Source: Siphonodentalium dalli
Taxonomy: Eukaryota; Mollusca; Scaphopoda; Gadilida; Siphonodentaliidae
Assembly (NCBI GenBank): GCA_032622095.1
Contig: CP136065.1
Coordinates: 62,229,094 to 62,293,093, forward strand
Direction: 5' to 3'
Length of the DNA stretch: 64,000 nucleotides
A program made the translations under genes and the position numbers. This document shows, in pieces, positions 11,350 to 23,651 of the stretch (positions are counted from its first letter, which is position 1; the number at the start of each line of letters is the position of its first letter). The notes below the pieces were generated by a model. That model was not told the DNA's origin and made no database searches. It was given only the letters and a program-made list of their open reading frames with translations.

Positions 11350-11516
11350 GAATCTGGCGTGACGAGACGTGGCCTGACAACTGGACAGCGGTCACTCAGG
11401 ATGGAAAACGATCAGCTCAGTTTGAACAGACATTACTTGTCACGGAAACCGGATGTGATATTCTAACACAGCGGCGGCAGAAAGACGGGCAGCCATGGTT
11501 TATGGATAAACATTAA
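11350..11516 (+). CDS. METAP1: METAP1 terminal coding exon (methionine aminopeptidase 1 C-terminus)
   Basis: The acceptor is AATGAATTTTCAG|GA. The exon completes a Gly codon with the G left by exon 6839-6904 and encodes 54 residues plus TAA at 11514. The blocks [12 protein letters not shown] and [15 protein letters not shown] match the C-terminus of animal METAP1. The glutamate in S-A-Q-F-E is a metal ligand of the binuclear centre. The length and end point agree with the human protein; the last dozen residues are poorly conserved, as usual. Phase (2+165), splice sites and family match all agree, so this is a confident call. The intron between this exon and the previous one is 4,445 bp and holds the junction array, the hAT-like element and the 150-bp repeats. 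Confidence 0.96.
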
Positions 11517-11640
11517 GTCAAGCCTCGAGATAAATTAGGAAATTTGCTATTGCAACAGCCTGTCATGTTGACAGGTTGACTACAATTTTTGCCTGTCGGT
11601 TTATTCCTCCCTTCTATCGGAAACAAATGTTCACTTAAAG

Positions 11641-12047
11641 TAAGCCCTGAAATAGTGTGTCTGACATTTGCAGAATGAGGTCCCCAGAGGGGGGGGGGTC
11701 TAGCATCACCAAATTTACTCTCTGGGAACCTCATTCTGCTTTGGCCTCAACTGATATGGGAGACCAAGGATCAGATTGAATTTCCCCAGTTGAAGATGAT
11801 ATTCACCCATTAGTCACCTCAATTATGCATTTTATCTTCTGACAATTAGGGGATATAGAAACTGAAGAGAATGGAAAAAGTAACTGAAACAATGTTAATA
11901 GATACTTCCCAGAAGATGAGGGCTAAATAGACTGAGGTCCCTAGAGGATGAATTTAGTGATGCAAGCCTGTTGTGCCTGGTAGCGTAACTGAATTCACCA
12001 TCTGGGGACCTCATTCTGCTAATGACAGACACACAATTTCAAGACTT
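11641..12047. mobile_element. foldback-ended MITE (family A) in the METAP1 3' region
   Basis: Outer inverted ends of about 45 bp contain TGTGTCTGACATTTGCAGAA and its complement. Each end is itself nearly palindromic (AATGAGGTCCCCAGAGG ... CCTCTGGGGACCTCATT). Relatives are at 25514-25955 (opposite internal orientation), 26976-27126 (ends only) and 39490-39816 (partial). It starts 125 bp after the METAP1 stop, so it may be part of the 3' UTR. Confidence 0.75.
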
Positions 12048-12348
12048 GTGAGTGACATCATATTCAGAAAAAAAAATCATTTTATCTTTTACGATAATAT
12101 TTATTCAGTGATGGATTCAAAATTGCCAAAAGCATAAAATAGATAAACAATAATTTGCTGTACTCTGATAATTACACTTCTACACACTAGTTAACAGATT
12201 TATCTTGAATGTTTACATATGCCACAAGTAGTTTCTCAGTAGGTTAAAAATGGTCCGGCTGATAGCTATGATATAGGGTGGGTAAAGCCATGTTGATAAG
12301 AAAAAGTGCCGTTATATTTCTCAAGTGGCCCCACAAACCTCATACTTT

Positions 12349-12354
12349 AATAAA
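12349..12354 (+). terminator. possible METAP1 polyadenylation signal
   Basis: An AATAAA hexamer is followed by a G/T-containing stretch (12358-12371), about 830 bp after the METAP1 stop. Only the hexamer supports it; an earlier non-canonical site is equally possible. Confidence 0.25.
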
Positions 12355-12419
12355 TAACCAGGGGTCTTCTATGATGACCGCACAAAAGGACATTTCAGCT
12401 GGACATGATTTTCAGGATG

Positions 12420-12600
12420 ATTTTAACATGTCTGTGACCATGACAGGCCACTTATTTCAAGCTGGAATTACATGCTTTCCTCGAGGTTTGAACATGTCTG
12501 ACAGGCCACTTATTTCAAGCCACTTATTTCAAGCTGGACATTACATGCTTTCTTGGAGGTTTGGACATGTCTATGACAGGCCACTTATTTCAAGGCCTGC
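12420..12600. repeat. tandem repeat of about 70 bp, nearly three units
   Basis: 'tgacaggccacttatttcaa' recurs at about 12441, 12499 and 12575, joined by 'gctggacattacatgctttc' and 'gaggtttg-acatgtct'. The third spacing is longer because a short internal duplication is present. Confidence 0.8.
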
Positions 12601-14330
12601 CTTACGTCTTCCTTGTGATAAACCTTTTGTTTGTTTTGTTTTATTATGTGCATTGTGTACATAATTATTCACTTTGTGAAGTGTTTACACCATAAAATAT
12701 TTTTAACAAATTTTGTCTTTATTCTTCCAATATTTTCAAAGAGCTGAGAGTGTGGCCAAACTGAACTTATAGAAGGTGCCAGTGTGTTCTCCATATTAAT
12801 GTTTGTTCCGCCTCCAGCAAACAAATTCAGACACGTATGATACTTTTTTACCATTGGCCATTTTTGGGACTCACCCTTGACCAAATTTTTGTTTGTGTTT
12901 TAGAATGTTTTTTCAACCATTTTTTGACACCCCCCCCCCCCTTGACACCCCCCCCCCCCCCCTGTTCACCCCCAAAACACCACAAGATCCAAAAAAATAA
13001 GACAAATTTTCAGCACATACTGTCTGTTTCCTATCAACTATCTGTTACCAGGTCAGGCGCATTCTTAATTCAACTATTATAGTTATATTTAACTGTTATA
13101 GTTTAATTTGCTAAATCCACCGTTTCCCTGTTGTTTTTCATGGGGGCTTATTTCAGTTAATAATGAGAGAAGGATGCCTTTCTAAATGACAATAACATGA
13201 TCACTCAATCACTTTGTTCAAATGGGGTCATTTTTTAGGAAACTTTTGAGGAAAATCAATTCACTTCAACTCTTAAAATCTACCATTTGAAATTATTAGA
13301 TGAATCGATCTCATAGATGGGGATTCACGTTTGTTCAAATAGGGGTAGAGATAAGAGATTTAAAAGGAATTTTGTGAATTTAGGACTGGTTGTCTTGTTT
13401 TAAAAAGGTAAGGGGTTGGAGATTTGCCATTTGTGTGCAATTTTAAAGATGAAGAGCCTGGCTCATCTGAGAAGCTCCAGCTATGTCCCTGTTTAGAATC
13501 ACTTGTCTTAAAGGCCTACTAAATTTTGAGTTGCCTATTTTTTTTTTTATAGTGACTTAATATACGGTTTTAATAACAATCTATGCCATAAAATATGATT
13601 AAAATTCTATATTTAATCACCATTTGGAACGTCTGTGTCTCAGAAGGTGCCCATAGAGTAATAGAAAATAGCTAAAATCATTTCCCCCCCCCCAAGTGGC
13701 TCTCAGAATGCAACAGAATTCAAACAAGTTAAGTTTCAATGGAAGGGGAATTACTCTATCTAAATATATAGTTATTGCCCTTCCATTGAAAATAATAGAC
13801 TGTGTAGAAACTTCAGCACAGAACAGATGTCGTTTTCTCAACAAAAACATTTTCACAGTTTCTTACATCGAATAAGTTGAAAATACAATGTTTTGGAGCT
13901 TCTTCTTTCAAATTGTATATAATATGGCATATATTTTATATAATGTGATCTGGGGGTTCGAAAATTGAGTGATTTTTACAAGTACTGACTGTTGTAGTGT
14001 TCAGAGTCCCAGTCTTTGCAGTCAGGTGAGCGACATCAGTCATTGACTGACTTGTTGTTCTATTGAAAACAGAATATGATTATATGACATTTTAAACTGG
14101 ACCTATACATACCAACGAATATAATTTAGTTATTGGAAAAATTTTGTTGACCCTCTAAAATATCAAAACTGAAGTGAATGCATAGGCAATTCAAAATAAA
14201 ACTAAATAGTGTATTTCTTGAAGCACTTCTTGTTCAAAACATGTTATTTTATACATTAAAATATAAATAAAAAGTAAAATCGGGTTTTGTCAAAATTAGC
14301 CTGGAACCCTGAATACATCTTTTAACAAGA
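12601..14330. other. intergenic AT-rich DNA with poly-C tracts
   Basis: Two C-runs occur near 12930-12962, and short homopolymers elsewhere. No exon, RNA gene or bounded element was recognised. Confidence 0.45.
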
Positions 14331-16215
14331 GATACGCTGTCACGTGGCATTTGCGCCCAACCGTAGCAATTCGGATTAAGCATGGACGGTATCACCATAC
14401 CAAATATCAGCTAAATCTGCCCAGCGGTTGCTGAACAATAATGCAAAATGTTTGTACGGATGGACAAAATTGAATTTTATAAGTAAACGAGAGGCCGATC
14501 ACGATCGGCAGATGTTTAACCCATACCTTGGCGATAGTGATTAGCTATTTTCAAAATCTGTATACCAATTTTTTCATGAGTATAAGTCTTTCAACAATTC
14601 ACAGCTTGCTATTAATTAATAGTTCCCAAGTGGAATCAGACTTATTGGGCAAATTGCTCACATAAACACAATATGACCATGGATATGGCATTAAATTTCA
14701 AGATACAATGTCTGTAAACAGCAGAATATTATTAAATATGGGGTAAATATTTTCAAAACCATTCAATCAATACCAAAATTTATACAGGTGAAGAAATTTA
14801 TGTGTCATGATTAACCTGGATGAGATTATAAAAGTTATCGGTGAGAAATATTTGACCAATAAGTAGTCTCAAGAATACCAGCACCATTATTATTCTGCAG
14901 CCCAAATGCAATTGAGTGAATTTAAAAATAAGATATTTCATCTGATGATGAATATTGGTCAATTGGTGGCTTATAGAAATCCTTACTGAACCTGGTTCAA
15001 GGTGAAAGGGATAATTTAATATCTGCCTATCGGATATCATGTCTATGGAATGGGTTAATTTTAATCACAAAATCCATGCAAGCGGAAAGTGGGTAACTCC
15101 AACACAGATACATGTATGTGTTATAGAGTGATAAAGCTAAATAACCCAACCACAGTCAGACATATGCACCATAGCTGTTAAAGATATAATAGTTATGAAA
15201 TTAAGCACATAACAACTCTATTTATCTACTTCTTACATTGGAACCTGAGTCATAATATTGTTGTGTTAGCTACATATTAAAAAGTTATGAGATCATTGAA
15301 TTAGACACCAATCAATACTTGAACATCTATACAAGTGATGGGTGTATAGACCTGGATATTAAATGTGATTGATAATGGTTTGGATATAAAATATTTTAAA
15401 GCAGAATTATTAGATAAGTAAAGGTGAGATGAGAATGGTCAGATTGATAATATTAGAGTCATAACATTGGATTGCATACAGTATATCTATGGTTAACTTT
15501 ATTCTAAGCTGATCATTTGAAAGATACAATGTCTGTGAACAGCAGAATATCATTAAATATGCAAGGGAAAAGTGGATCACCATCAACCTGGACATAGAAT
15601 AGGAGAATGATCACATGAAAAACATCAGAAGACCATATGATGTGCGGAGAGGGTTAATAATGTTCAATGATGTCATATGATGGAACTATGGAATGGGTGG
15701 GTTAATTTATTTCTAAGTTACAGTGTGAGTGTAATCAAAAATGTCTAAACAAAAATATCCCAACAAATAAACAATGGACTATTCCAATTTTCAACAAATG
15801 GGTTAACTTAATATTGCACAGAACAGAATAGAGACCCATCCATTAATTATATTCTTGACAGCCACCTGCAACCCACCAAGGCTATCTAACTCAATATAGT
15901 GTACAGCTAAAATAAATAAAACTAATAAGAGAGGCACTGTGTGAGACAACTTGTCTTAAAATCCAACACTGGCAGACAACAGCTATTTAGTTACATTATC
16001 AGTTACTTGAATTACAAATGGCCATAACTCTGTTAAAATATCAGATCAAACCCAAATTTGAACTTGATTTGTATTTTGGGGTGAGGATCATATGTATAAA
16101 ATTTGGTGCTGATCAGATGAAATTTTTTTAAGTCTTCACAGCTTGGATGAATTCTATTTAAAAACAAGAGTGGAAAGGGTTAACAAAACAATACCAAAAT
16201 CCATACAGATAAAGA
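14331..16215. repeat. degenerate repeat region left of the large inverted repeat
   Basis: 'agatacaatgtctgt-aacagcagaatat-attaaatatg' occurs near 14700 and 15523. 'ccaaatatcagctaaatctg' with 'ggttgctgaacaataatgca' occurs near 14400 and again near 21380. 'ataccaaaatttatacaggt' near 14770 matches the units at 20940 and 21100. This and 20827-21500 look like flanks of one composite repeat block. Confidence 0.5.
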
Positions 16216-16851
16216 ACGTAGTCCAGGCGCTTGGTGTTAGAATTGCACAAATTATGATAAAAGCATGAAACTTGGCACATAAGTTCCTTAGGTCATACTG
16301 ATCATTTTCAGATATTGACCCCATCAAGATTTGGCCCCGCTTAGCAACGGTTGCTAGGCAACTACCCGAAAGTATAAAATGCTCATATAAGGATGGATTA
16401 CAGTATTTCATTCAACTTTAGTTGTTGTGGATTGCATATTTGAGTTTTATTTGTGACATAGGATCAATTACAAAGACTTGTGACCTTGTTTCCTATCATA
16501 ATGACCATAACAACCATTGCTATGCAGCTACCCAGACAGTAAATTGTATATTTGGCACTCTTCTCTGACATTTTGGTACCAGAATTGGTGGTAGATTAGT
16601 CTGAAATACATTTTATATACGCTAATACACCACACAGTGTATATTATATAGGGAGGGATAGTTGCTATGGTTGGAAGGTGTCATTGCGACCATTCTTAAG
16701 AGACCAACCCATATTATTTTTAAATTTCAAAAGCATCAATGACTATAATGCAAGTTGTGGCTGATAAACAAAATTGACCATTCTATCTTATATACATTGA
16801 ATACTAACATTTCTGACGCACCTTTATTAATTGTTACTATTTTATCGAGAT
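16216..16851 (+). repeat. left arm of a roughly 640-bp inverted repeat
   Basis: Runs from about 'acgtagtccaggcgcttggt' to 'attgttactattttat' and is the reverse complement of 20189-20826 at about 90% by eye. Within it starts a series of degenerate direct units (starts near 16330, 16850 and 17365) sharing 'ggttgctaggcaactacc'. Confidence 0.88.
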
Positions 16852-17539
16852 GGGACTCTCCTTAGAAAGGGTTGCTAGGCATCTACCCGAAATAATAAAA
16901 TGTCTCTATGGGGATGATTTACCGCATTTAATTGAACTGTAGTAGTTGTTAATTACATATTGGAGGTTTAGTTGTGACATATTATGACATAAAATGGTGT
17001 GTGACATCAATTTATATCATGTTGTCCATAACAACCATTACTATGCAGCTACACTTTTTTTCTCAGTGACATTTTGAGGCCTTCTCGGTGATGTTTCGGG
17101 GCTAAACTGCACAACAAGTTAGTCTACAGGACCTTTAACGTGTGCCCACACATTATGAAGTGTATATTGTATAACTGATACAGAATTACTAAGGATAGCA
17201 GGTGGTAATCGGACCATTGCTAGGGGCTCACCCTCCAATTTATTATAAATCTTCACTGGTCATAACACTTTGTAAATTACTAAATGCCTGGCAGAAATAC
17301 TTAACACTATGTGTACTACCATGGAATCGATAGTTATCTGGTTTTCATCGCACCGACATTCATTGTCTCTTTAGCAATGTTTGCTAGGTAACTACAACCC
17401 AGTAAAATAATCCAATTGACAATCTGTGGTCATGTTTACAAACTTACGAATATTTGAGGTAAAATACATTTTTTTTAGCTGATTCCAATGAAGATGATTG
17501 GTCTTAAAATTATGAATGCCTGATGGGTCATGACATGAC

Positions 17540-19670
17540 CAAAGAATGAGCGTGTATACATATTGGTCACACCCATATAGCCACTCAAGGTATACATATA
17601 CACCCCACTCCTGACCAGAGTCACTCCATGTGTACATAGTATAACATCAATGGCCACAAAACCTTTTGATACCCTGCAAACCGGCCATTCATACACTCCA
17701 GGCTTTAATATGCACCTCACCCATGACAAGCATACACCACATGTATGACCATACAGTCACTCTCTGCATACCTATTCACTCCACCGATGGCCATAGTCAC
17801 TCCCTGTATACACATTCGCCACACCATCACCATATGGCCACTCAAGATATACATACTAGTATACACCAAACCCATAATCATAGAGTCACTCCATTGTCTC
17901 CAAGTATACATAATACACCCCACCAATGGCCATACAGCCTTTCTATATTGAACAATGCCCCGTACACTTGACCATACACTCCAGGCTTGAATATACACCT
18001 CACCCATGGTAATCATACACCACATTTATGACCATACAGTCACTCCTTGCATACCTATTCACTCCACCATTGGCCATATGGTCACTCCCTGTATACGTAG
18101 TCGCCACACCCTTGGCCATATAGCCACTCAAGATATAATTTACTCCAAGTATGCATATGCACCCCACCAATGGCCATACAGCCTTCTATATATACCAATA
18201 GCCCGCACACTCGGCCATTCACACACTCCAGACTTGAATATACACATCACCATGGAAATGATACACCAAATGTATTATCATACAGTCACTCCTTGTATAC
18301 CTATTCACTCCACCATTGGCCAAAGGTCACTCACTCCCTGTATACCTAGTCACCACAGCCATATAGCCACTCAATATATACATATACACCACTCCCATAA
18401 CCAATTGAGTCACTGCAAGTATATATATGCATCCTACCAATGGCCATACAGCCCTTCTATATATACCATGACCACGAACACTCGGCCGTTCATACACTCC
18501 AGGCTTGAATATACACCTCACCCATGACAATCATACACCAAATGTATTACCATGCATGCAGTCATTCCGTGTATACCTATTCACTATATCATTTGGCCAT
18601 ACGGTCACTCCCTGTACACCTATTCGCCACACCCATGGCGATACAGCCCGTCAATATATTCTTATACCATGTACACACGACCATTTATGCACTCCAGACT
18701 TGGATATACACCTCACCCATGATAATTCAGCCACACACTGTATACTTATACACCACATTTGTGACCACACAGTCACACCTTGTATACATATCCACTCCAC
18801 CATTGGCCCTATGGTCACTCCCTGTATACCTATTTGTCATATACATGGCAATATAGCCACTCACAATATTCATATACACCCCGCACTTGACCATAGCTTC
18901 ACTCCATGTATACATATACACCCTAACATTGGATGTATATACCAATACCCTTCACACATGGCCATTTGTACACTCCATACTTGCATATACACATCAGTGA
19001 CATCACCCATGACAATTCAGCCACTCGCTGTATACTAATAAACACCATCCATGAGCATACATCTACTCCCTGTATACATATACACACACCTATGACAATA
19101 TATCAGCAACAGAAAATAATCATATACATGCATATACATCCATACCACAATGGAACTTCATATGTACTCATACGCCAGCCAATGACCAACCATCTACACA
19201 GGTATACATATACACTTCAACGATCATGAGCATAGTCATTCCATGTATACCTATACACATTGCCCATAAGCATTCAACCGCTCCCTGTTTGTCCATACAC
19301 CCTACCCATGATCATACAGCCAACATATCATATGTATGCATATAAACCCAGCCATGACAATACAGCCACCCAAGGTGTACCTGTGCATCCCAGACATGAC
19401 CATACAGTCACTCCATATATACATAAACAACACAGAAAACTATGTAGCTACTCTTTTTATACCCATGCACCACTTCAATGACCATATATTATAGCCACTC
19501 CATGCAGCTTCCATGTATACATATTCACCTCGCACATGACCTATCCTTATACATCCATACATCTCAATGTGAACCCCACCCATTACCATATAGCCACTCC
19601 TTGTATAACTATTTACCTCACATCACCACACAGTCACTTCCTGGCTGCCATTTCGACATACACCATTATT
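17540..19670. repeat. minisatellite array of 40-50 bp units with higher-order structure
   Basis: Words such as 'ggccatacagtcactccctg', 'tatacctattcactccacc' and 'atatacacctcacccatgac' recur throughout. A longer block beginning 'ggccattcatacactccagg' recurs near 17685, 17970, 18205, 18485, 18680 and 18960, a higher-order period of 200-290 bp. Histidine/threonine/proline-rich open frames on both strands come from repeat composition. Confidence 0.9.
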
Positions 19671-20188
19671 AAGTCAATCAATGTTGATGCAAATGTGCAA
19701 CAGTAGCCAAATAATATGCTCCCGCTCAGTTCTGTTTCTGTGCATTTCCTTTCAAAACCTGGCCAGAGACACTTTTGGCAAAATTCCACACTGCAACCTT
19801 TAAAATTAATTTGTCATAACTCATAAGGTACTCTGACAACCAGAATATAACATTAATTTTAGTTGTAAGTTGATTAGTAACATGGTTGATAACCAACAGA
19901 GTCACAATTTGCTACTTTTTCGGAACAGCAGAGAATAATGTATATGTGGAAAATCTACTCTTTTTTTTACCAAATCTGGTTACCATTTGCAAGCCATCTT
20001 GGGTAATTTGTCTACAAAACACATCAGTGTGACATATTTAGGACAGAATAGTATAATAAACACTTTTGATACCAATGATAGTTCCATTTTACTTGAAAAC
20101 AATGGTCCAAACCTGAAAAGTTAATTTTAGCTGATTTTGATGCCAAATCTGTGATAGAAAAATCCAATAATTCTATAATGTCACTGGT
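19671..20188. other. spacer between minisatellite and right inverted arm
   Basis: AT-rich, with no recognisable feature. Confidence 0.4.
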
Positions 20189-20826
20189 TAAAATAGTAAC
20201 AATTAATAAAGGTGCATCAGAAATGTTAGTATTCGATGTATATAACATAGAATGGTCAATTTTGTTCATCAGCCACAACTTGCATTATGGTCATTGATGC
20301 TTTTGAAATTTAAAAATAATATGGGTTGGTCTCTTAAGAATGGTCGCAATGACACCTTCCAACCATAGAAACTATCCATCCCTATATAATATACACTGTG
20401 ATGTATTAGCGTATATAAAATGTATTTCAGACTAATCTACCACCAATTCTGGTCCCAAAATGTCAAGAGAAGAATGCCAAATATACATTTTACTGTCTGG
20501 GTAGCTGCTTAGCAACGGTTGTTATGGACATTATGATAGGAAACAAGGTCACAAGTCTTTGTAATTGATCCTGTGTCACAAATAGAACTCAAATATGCAA
20601 TCCACAACAACTAACGTTGAATGAAATACTGTAATCCATCCTTATATGAGCATTTTATACTTTCGGGTAGTTGCCTAGCAACCGTTGCTAAGCGGGGCCA
20701 AATCTCGATGGGGTCAATATCTGAAAATGATCAGTAAGGTCCAAGGAACTTATGTGGCAAGTTTCATGCTTTTATCATAATTTGTGCAATTCTTACATTT
20801 TCATGCACCAAGCGCCTGGACTAACG
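20189..20826 (-). repeat. right arm of the roughly 640-bp inverted repeat
   Basis: Reverse complement of 16216-16851. It ends 'caccaagcgcctggactaacgt'. Contains GTTGCCTAGCAAC near 20672. Confidence 0.88.
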
Positions 20827-20915
20827 TGCTAAGAAAGACCTAGGTAAGAAATATGAGGCAGATCATAAGCAAATTGTTTGACTTCGATGCATCAGATAGA
20901 ATTTGTGCGCAGGGT

Positions 20916-21490
20916 TAATTATTTTCTAAATCAATCAACTGATCGATACCAAAAATTATACAGGTGAGAGGTGTGTCATCATAAACCTACATTTCAAATA
21001 TGAACACAATCGGACAAAAAACACTTGGGTTATTGCATCGGATAGCACATGCCCATGTGTGTATGCAAAGTGTTAATAATTTCTAAACCGATCAATCGAT
21101 CTATACCAAAAACTATACAGGTGAGGGGTGTGTCATTGTAAACATGCATATGAAATTTGAACATGATCCGATAAAAGATACTCCAGTAACCGAATCGGAT
21201 AGCAAGTGTCTACGGACAGACGGACGGACGAACGACGGATGGTTGATCCGGACGTCAGCATTATGTGTACCATACATGGTATGGGTACACATAAAAAAAT
21301 GGCCATAACTCTGGTGAAAATGGGTGGACGAAACCCGCACTATGCATGTAGCTGTTCCCCCATGCTGCTCTATCACCATACCAAATATCAGCTAAATCTG
21401 CCCAACGGTTGCTGAACAATAATGCAAAATGTTTGTACGGACGTACGGATGTACGGACGGAGACGTCGACTATATACCCGCCGACTTCAT
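20916..21490. repeat. direct units of about 150 bp and an element tail
   Basis: 'ataccaaaaattatacaggt' and 'gaggtgtgtcatcataaac' recur about 160 bp apart, followed by a 'gacagacggacggacgaacg' tail, a second tail near 21440, and 'cgggggcataataa'. Similar tails with runs of GGACGGAC occur at 22130, 33190, 45010, 46455, 49075 and 55930, marking ends of one or more dispersed families. Confidence 0.6.
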
Positions 21491-21778
21491 GTCGGGGGCA
21501 TAATAAAAGGTTGCTGACCCCAAGTCCCCCTGAAAAGGGTGGCTTTTTCGAAGAGTTGGCTTTGTTTGGTGAACCACATAGCAATTATCGAGAAATTTTG
21601 TTGAATATTGCCCAAGTTATCATCTGGACAATGCAAAAACTGCGATTTCTAAAAGGAGCCTCCGTCAAAAATAATCAGACCATGACCAAAATCAAACTTG
21701 GCTGAATCTTAAATGAGAACCACATACCAAAATCAAGAATTTCTGATAAATATTGCTCAAGTTATAATCCCGACAACC

Positions 21779-21885
21779 CAAATTGCAGTTGTAAGATGGA
21801 TAACTCTAAAATCAAGTGGTTACTATTAACAATAATAACCACTTGATTTTAGAGTTATCCATCTTACAACCGCAATTTGTCAGTT
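21779..21885. repeat. long near-perfect hairpin
   Basis: Arms of about 46 bp ('ttgtaagatggataactcta' and 'aaatcaagtggtta' on one side, the complement on the other) are separated by about 10 bases. One mismatch is seen by eye. Confidence 0.85.
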
Positions 21886-22455
21886 TGGGCACGAATTCCT
21901 GGAAAAGATCTGGACCACAAACAATAGAAACAGCAAATTTCAAACATCGATATCTAATCACTGAGCTTTGATGGGTGGGTTCCTCGACTCGAATCAAATA
22001 TTTTTTACCCCTGAAGCCAAAGAAATAGTAATTTAGGAGCGTCTAATTGGATTGAGTACCTTTAACTGTGCTTTCTTGTAATGTAAAGGAGGCAAAACTC
22101 CGTCAAAAGGTCCTGACAAGGAATTGGACGGATGCACAGACGGATGCGGCCATTTACAATAGTCCTCCACAAAAAAATATTGGGGGACAATAACCCCAAA
22201 CCAACTAACCATGTACTCATCATGTTGACGATCTACAGATTCATGAAACCTCTTTTAGAATCAGTTTATTGATAATAGAAAATAACTTTTAGCACAATGT
22301 ATGAACTACAATATATAATAGATCATGATTTTAATAACTTTAACACAATATATGAAATACAATATATACACAAATGTCATGATTTAAATAAGATACTTTG
22401 TTCACATAACTTAAATATTAAGTCTCTTGTCCAGGGATATCAGTAACATCATTAA
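21886..22455. other. intergenic repeat fragments
   Basis: The block 'gagctttgatgggtgggttc' plus 'ctcgactc' and 'aaagccaaagaaatagtaatt' is shared with 33425-33525. The rest is AT-rich with no gene. Confidence 0.5.
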
Positions 22456-22688
22456 ATCTTTGAGTGCCAGGTCGATTTTTGTATCAACCCATATACCCTG
22501 TGCCAATGCATTCTCTTATATATGCGAGTCGACCATAGGTCGCCTCGCATATATAAGAGAATGCATTGGCCTAACGATTTTTTTTTTTTTACAATTTTTT
22601 ACAATTTTAATAATTTATTCTTATATTCTTTAACAGACTTATTTTGTAGGTTTGGGGCCATTGAGATCGGCCCCTGGCACTCAAAGGG
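22456..22688. mobile_element. TTAA-flanked hairpin MITE (piggyBac-like), copy 1
   Basis: TTAA lies on both sides (22452-22455, 22689-22692). Inverted ends read CTTTGAGTGCCAGG and its complement. The interior has a perfect-looking hairpin, TGCCAATGCATTCTCTTATA...TATAAGAGAATGCATTGGC. The TTAA target is the signature of piggyBac-type elements; no transposase is present. Confidence 0.8.
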
Positions 22689-22692
22689 TTAA

Positions 22693-22820
22693 ACCTTTCA
22701 TGATGGGAGCAGCACTGTTCCATGCATTCTCTTATATATGCGAGGGAGACTCCCATATATAAGAGAATGCATTAGCTCAGGGTTTTCACAAAATTTCAGG
22801 ATGCTCCAGTCATGGATGGG
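22693..22820. mobile_element. TTAA-flanked hairpin MITE, copy 2
   Basis: TTAA at 22689-22692 (shared with copy 1) and at 22821-22824. Ends are CCTTTCATGATGGGAGC and its approximate inverse (GCTCCAGTCATGGATGGG). The same CATTCTCTTATATATGCGAG hairpin is in the centre. Confidence 0.75.
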
Positions 22821-22824
22821 TTAA

Positions 22825-23651
22825 ATTTCACAAAGTCTCAACTTGTTTCTTTTTATGAATAAATATGCCACAATATGGACAAGATTAACAAAGAATTTCT
22901 TATGACCCTATGAGAATTTTTTTTTTTTACTGGGTAAAATAAATACACTTTTTTTTGTCTTTAGCATACAATAAAGATCGTTCCTTGTTTATTCCTGATA
23001 TGGTAAAAATAAAGAGGGTTTGTCTCATTTCTGAGCAGAAAATGAACACAGCTGATAAATTTCTGTGACTTTGATAAGTTTTTTCAGAGTATATCAAGTC
23101 TATATCGGTATTCCTTATATTTATCAACCTGTTCTAGTCTCTCCTCTAAATTACATAATTTGAAGATTCAGATGAGCCATGTCTGTTTAAACATTTTATA
23201 TCGTAAATTTAGTAAGGCAAGAAACTGTTATTTTCAATATGGTGTAATATAACATAATTTATATTTACATCACAAGTTTAACCATTTCTAAACTAAATGG
23301 ATTCTCCCAGTCAGTTAAAAAAGTGTACAATGGAATGGTCTATTTACTCTATTATTGAGTATAGGAATACTATTTATTGAGGGAAATGTTAGATAATAAG
23401 TTCAACAAACGACCTGTTTGTTGAAATTATTATCTGAACATTTCCTATGTGATAACTACATCAACGATGCTTTAGTATAGAAAGGGTTAAACTTATTATC
23501 TGAACATTTCCTAAGGGATAACTGCTCATCAATGAGTATTTAGTATAGAAATGGTTAATATGGCAAGGCAGTTCATTGTCATATGGAATGTCAATATCAG
23601 GTTAAAATTATGGAAACAAGAATGCAATCATGTGATTGCAGTTACCCTATA
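22825..23651. other. intergenic AT-rich DNA with a duplicated motif
   Basis: 'ttattatctgaacatttcct' plus 'tttagtatagaaagggttaa' occurs twice at 23420-23560, and once more at 30115-30187. It is probably a further TTAA-ended family. No gene was seen. Confidence 0.5.

Noticed and set aside
13953-13962. tRNA B-box-like GGGGTTCGAAA
   Set aside because: No matching A box or cloverleaf around it. The same holds for GGTTCGAAGC near 55833.
17540-19670. Histidine- and proline-rich open frames up to 177 codons
   Set aside because: Repeat composition of the minisatellite; frames are open on both strands and end where units vary.
17540-19670. CRISPR-like repeat-spacer array
   Set aside because: Units are diverged and contiguous without unique spacers, in a eukaryotic genome.
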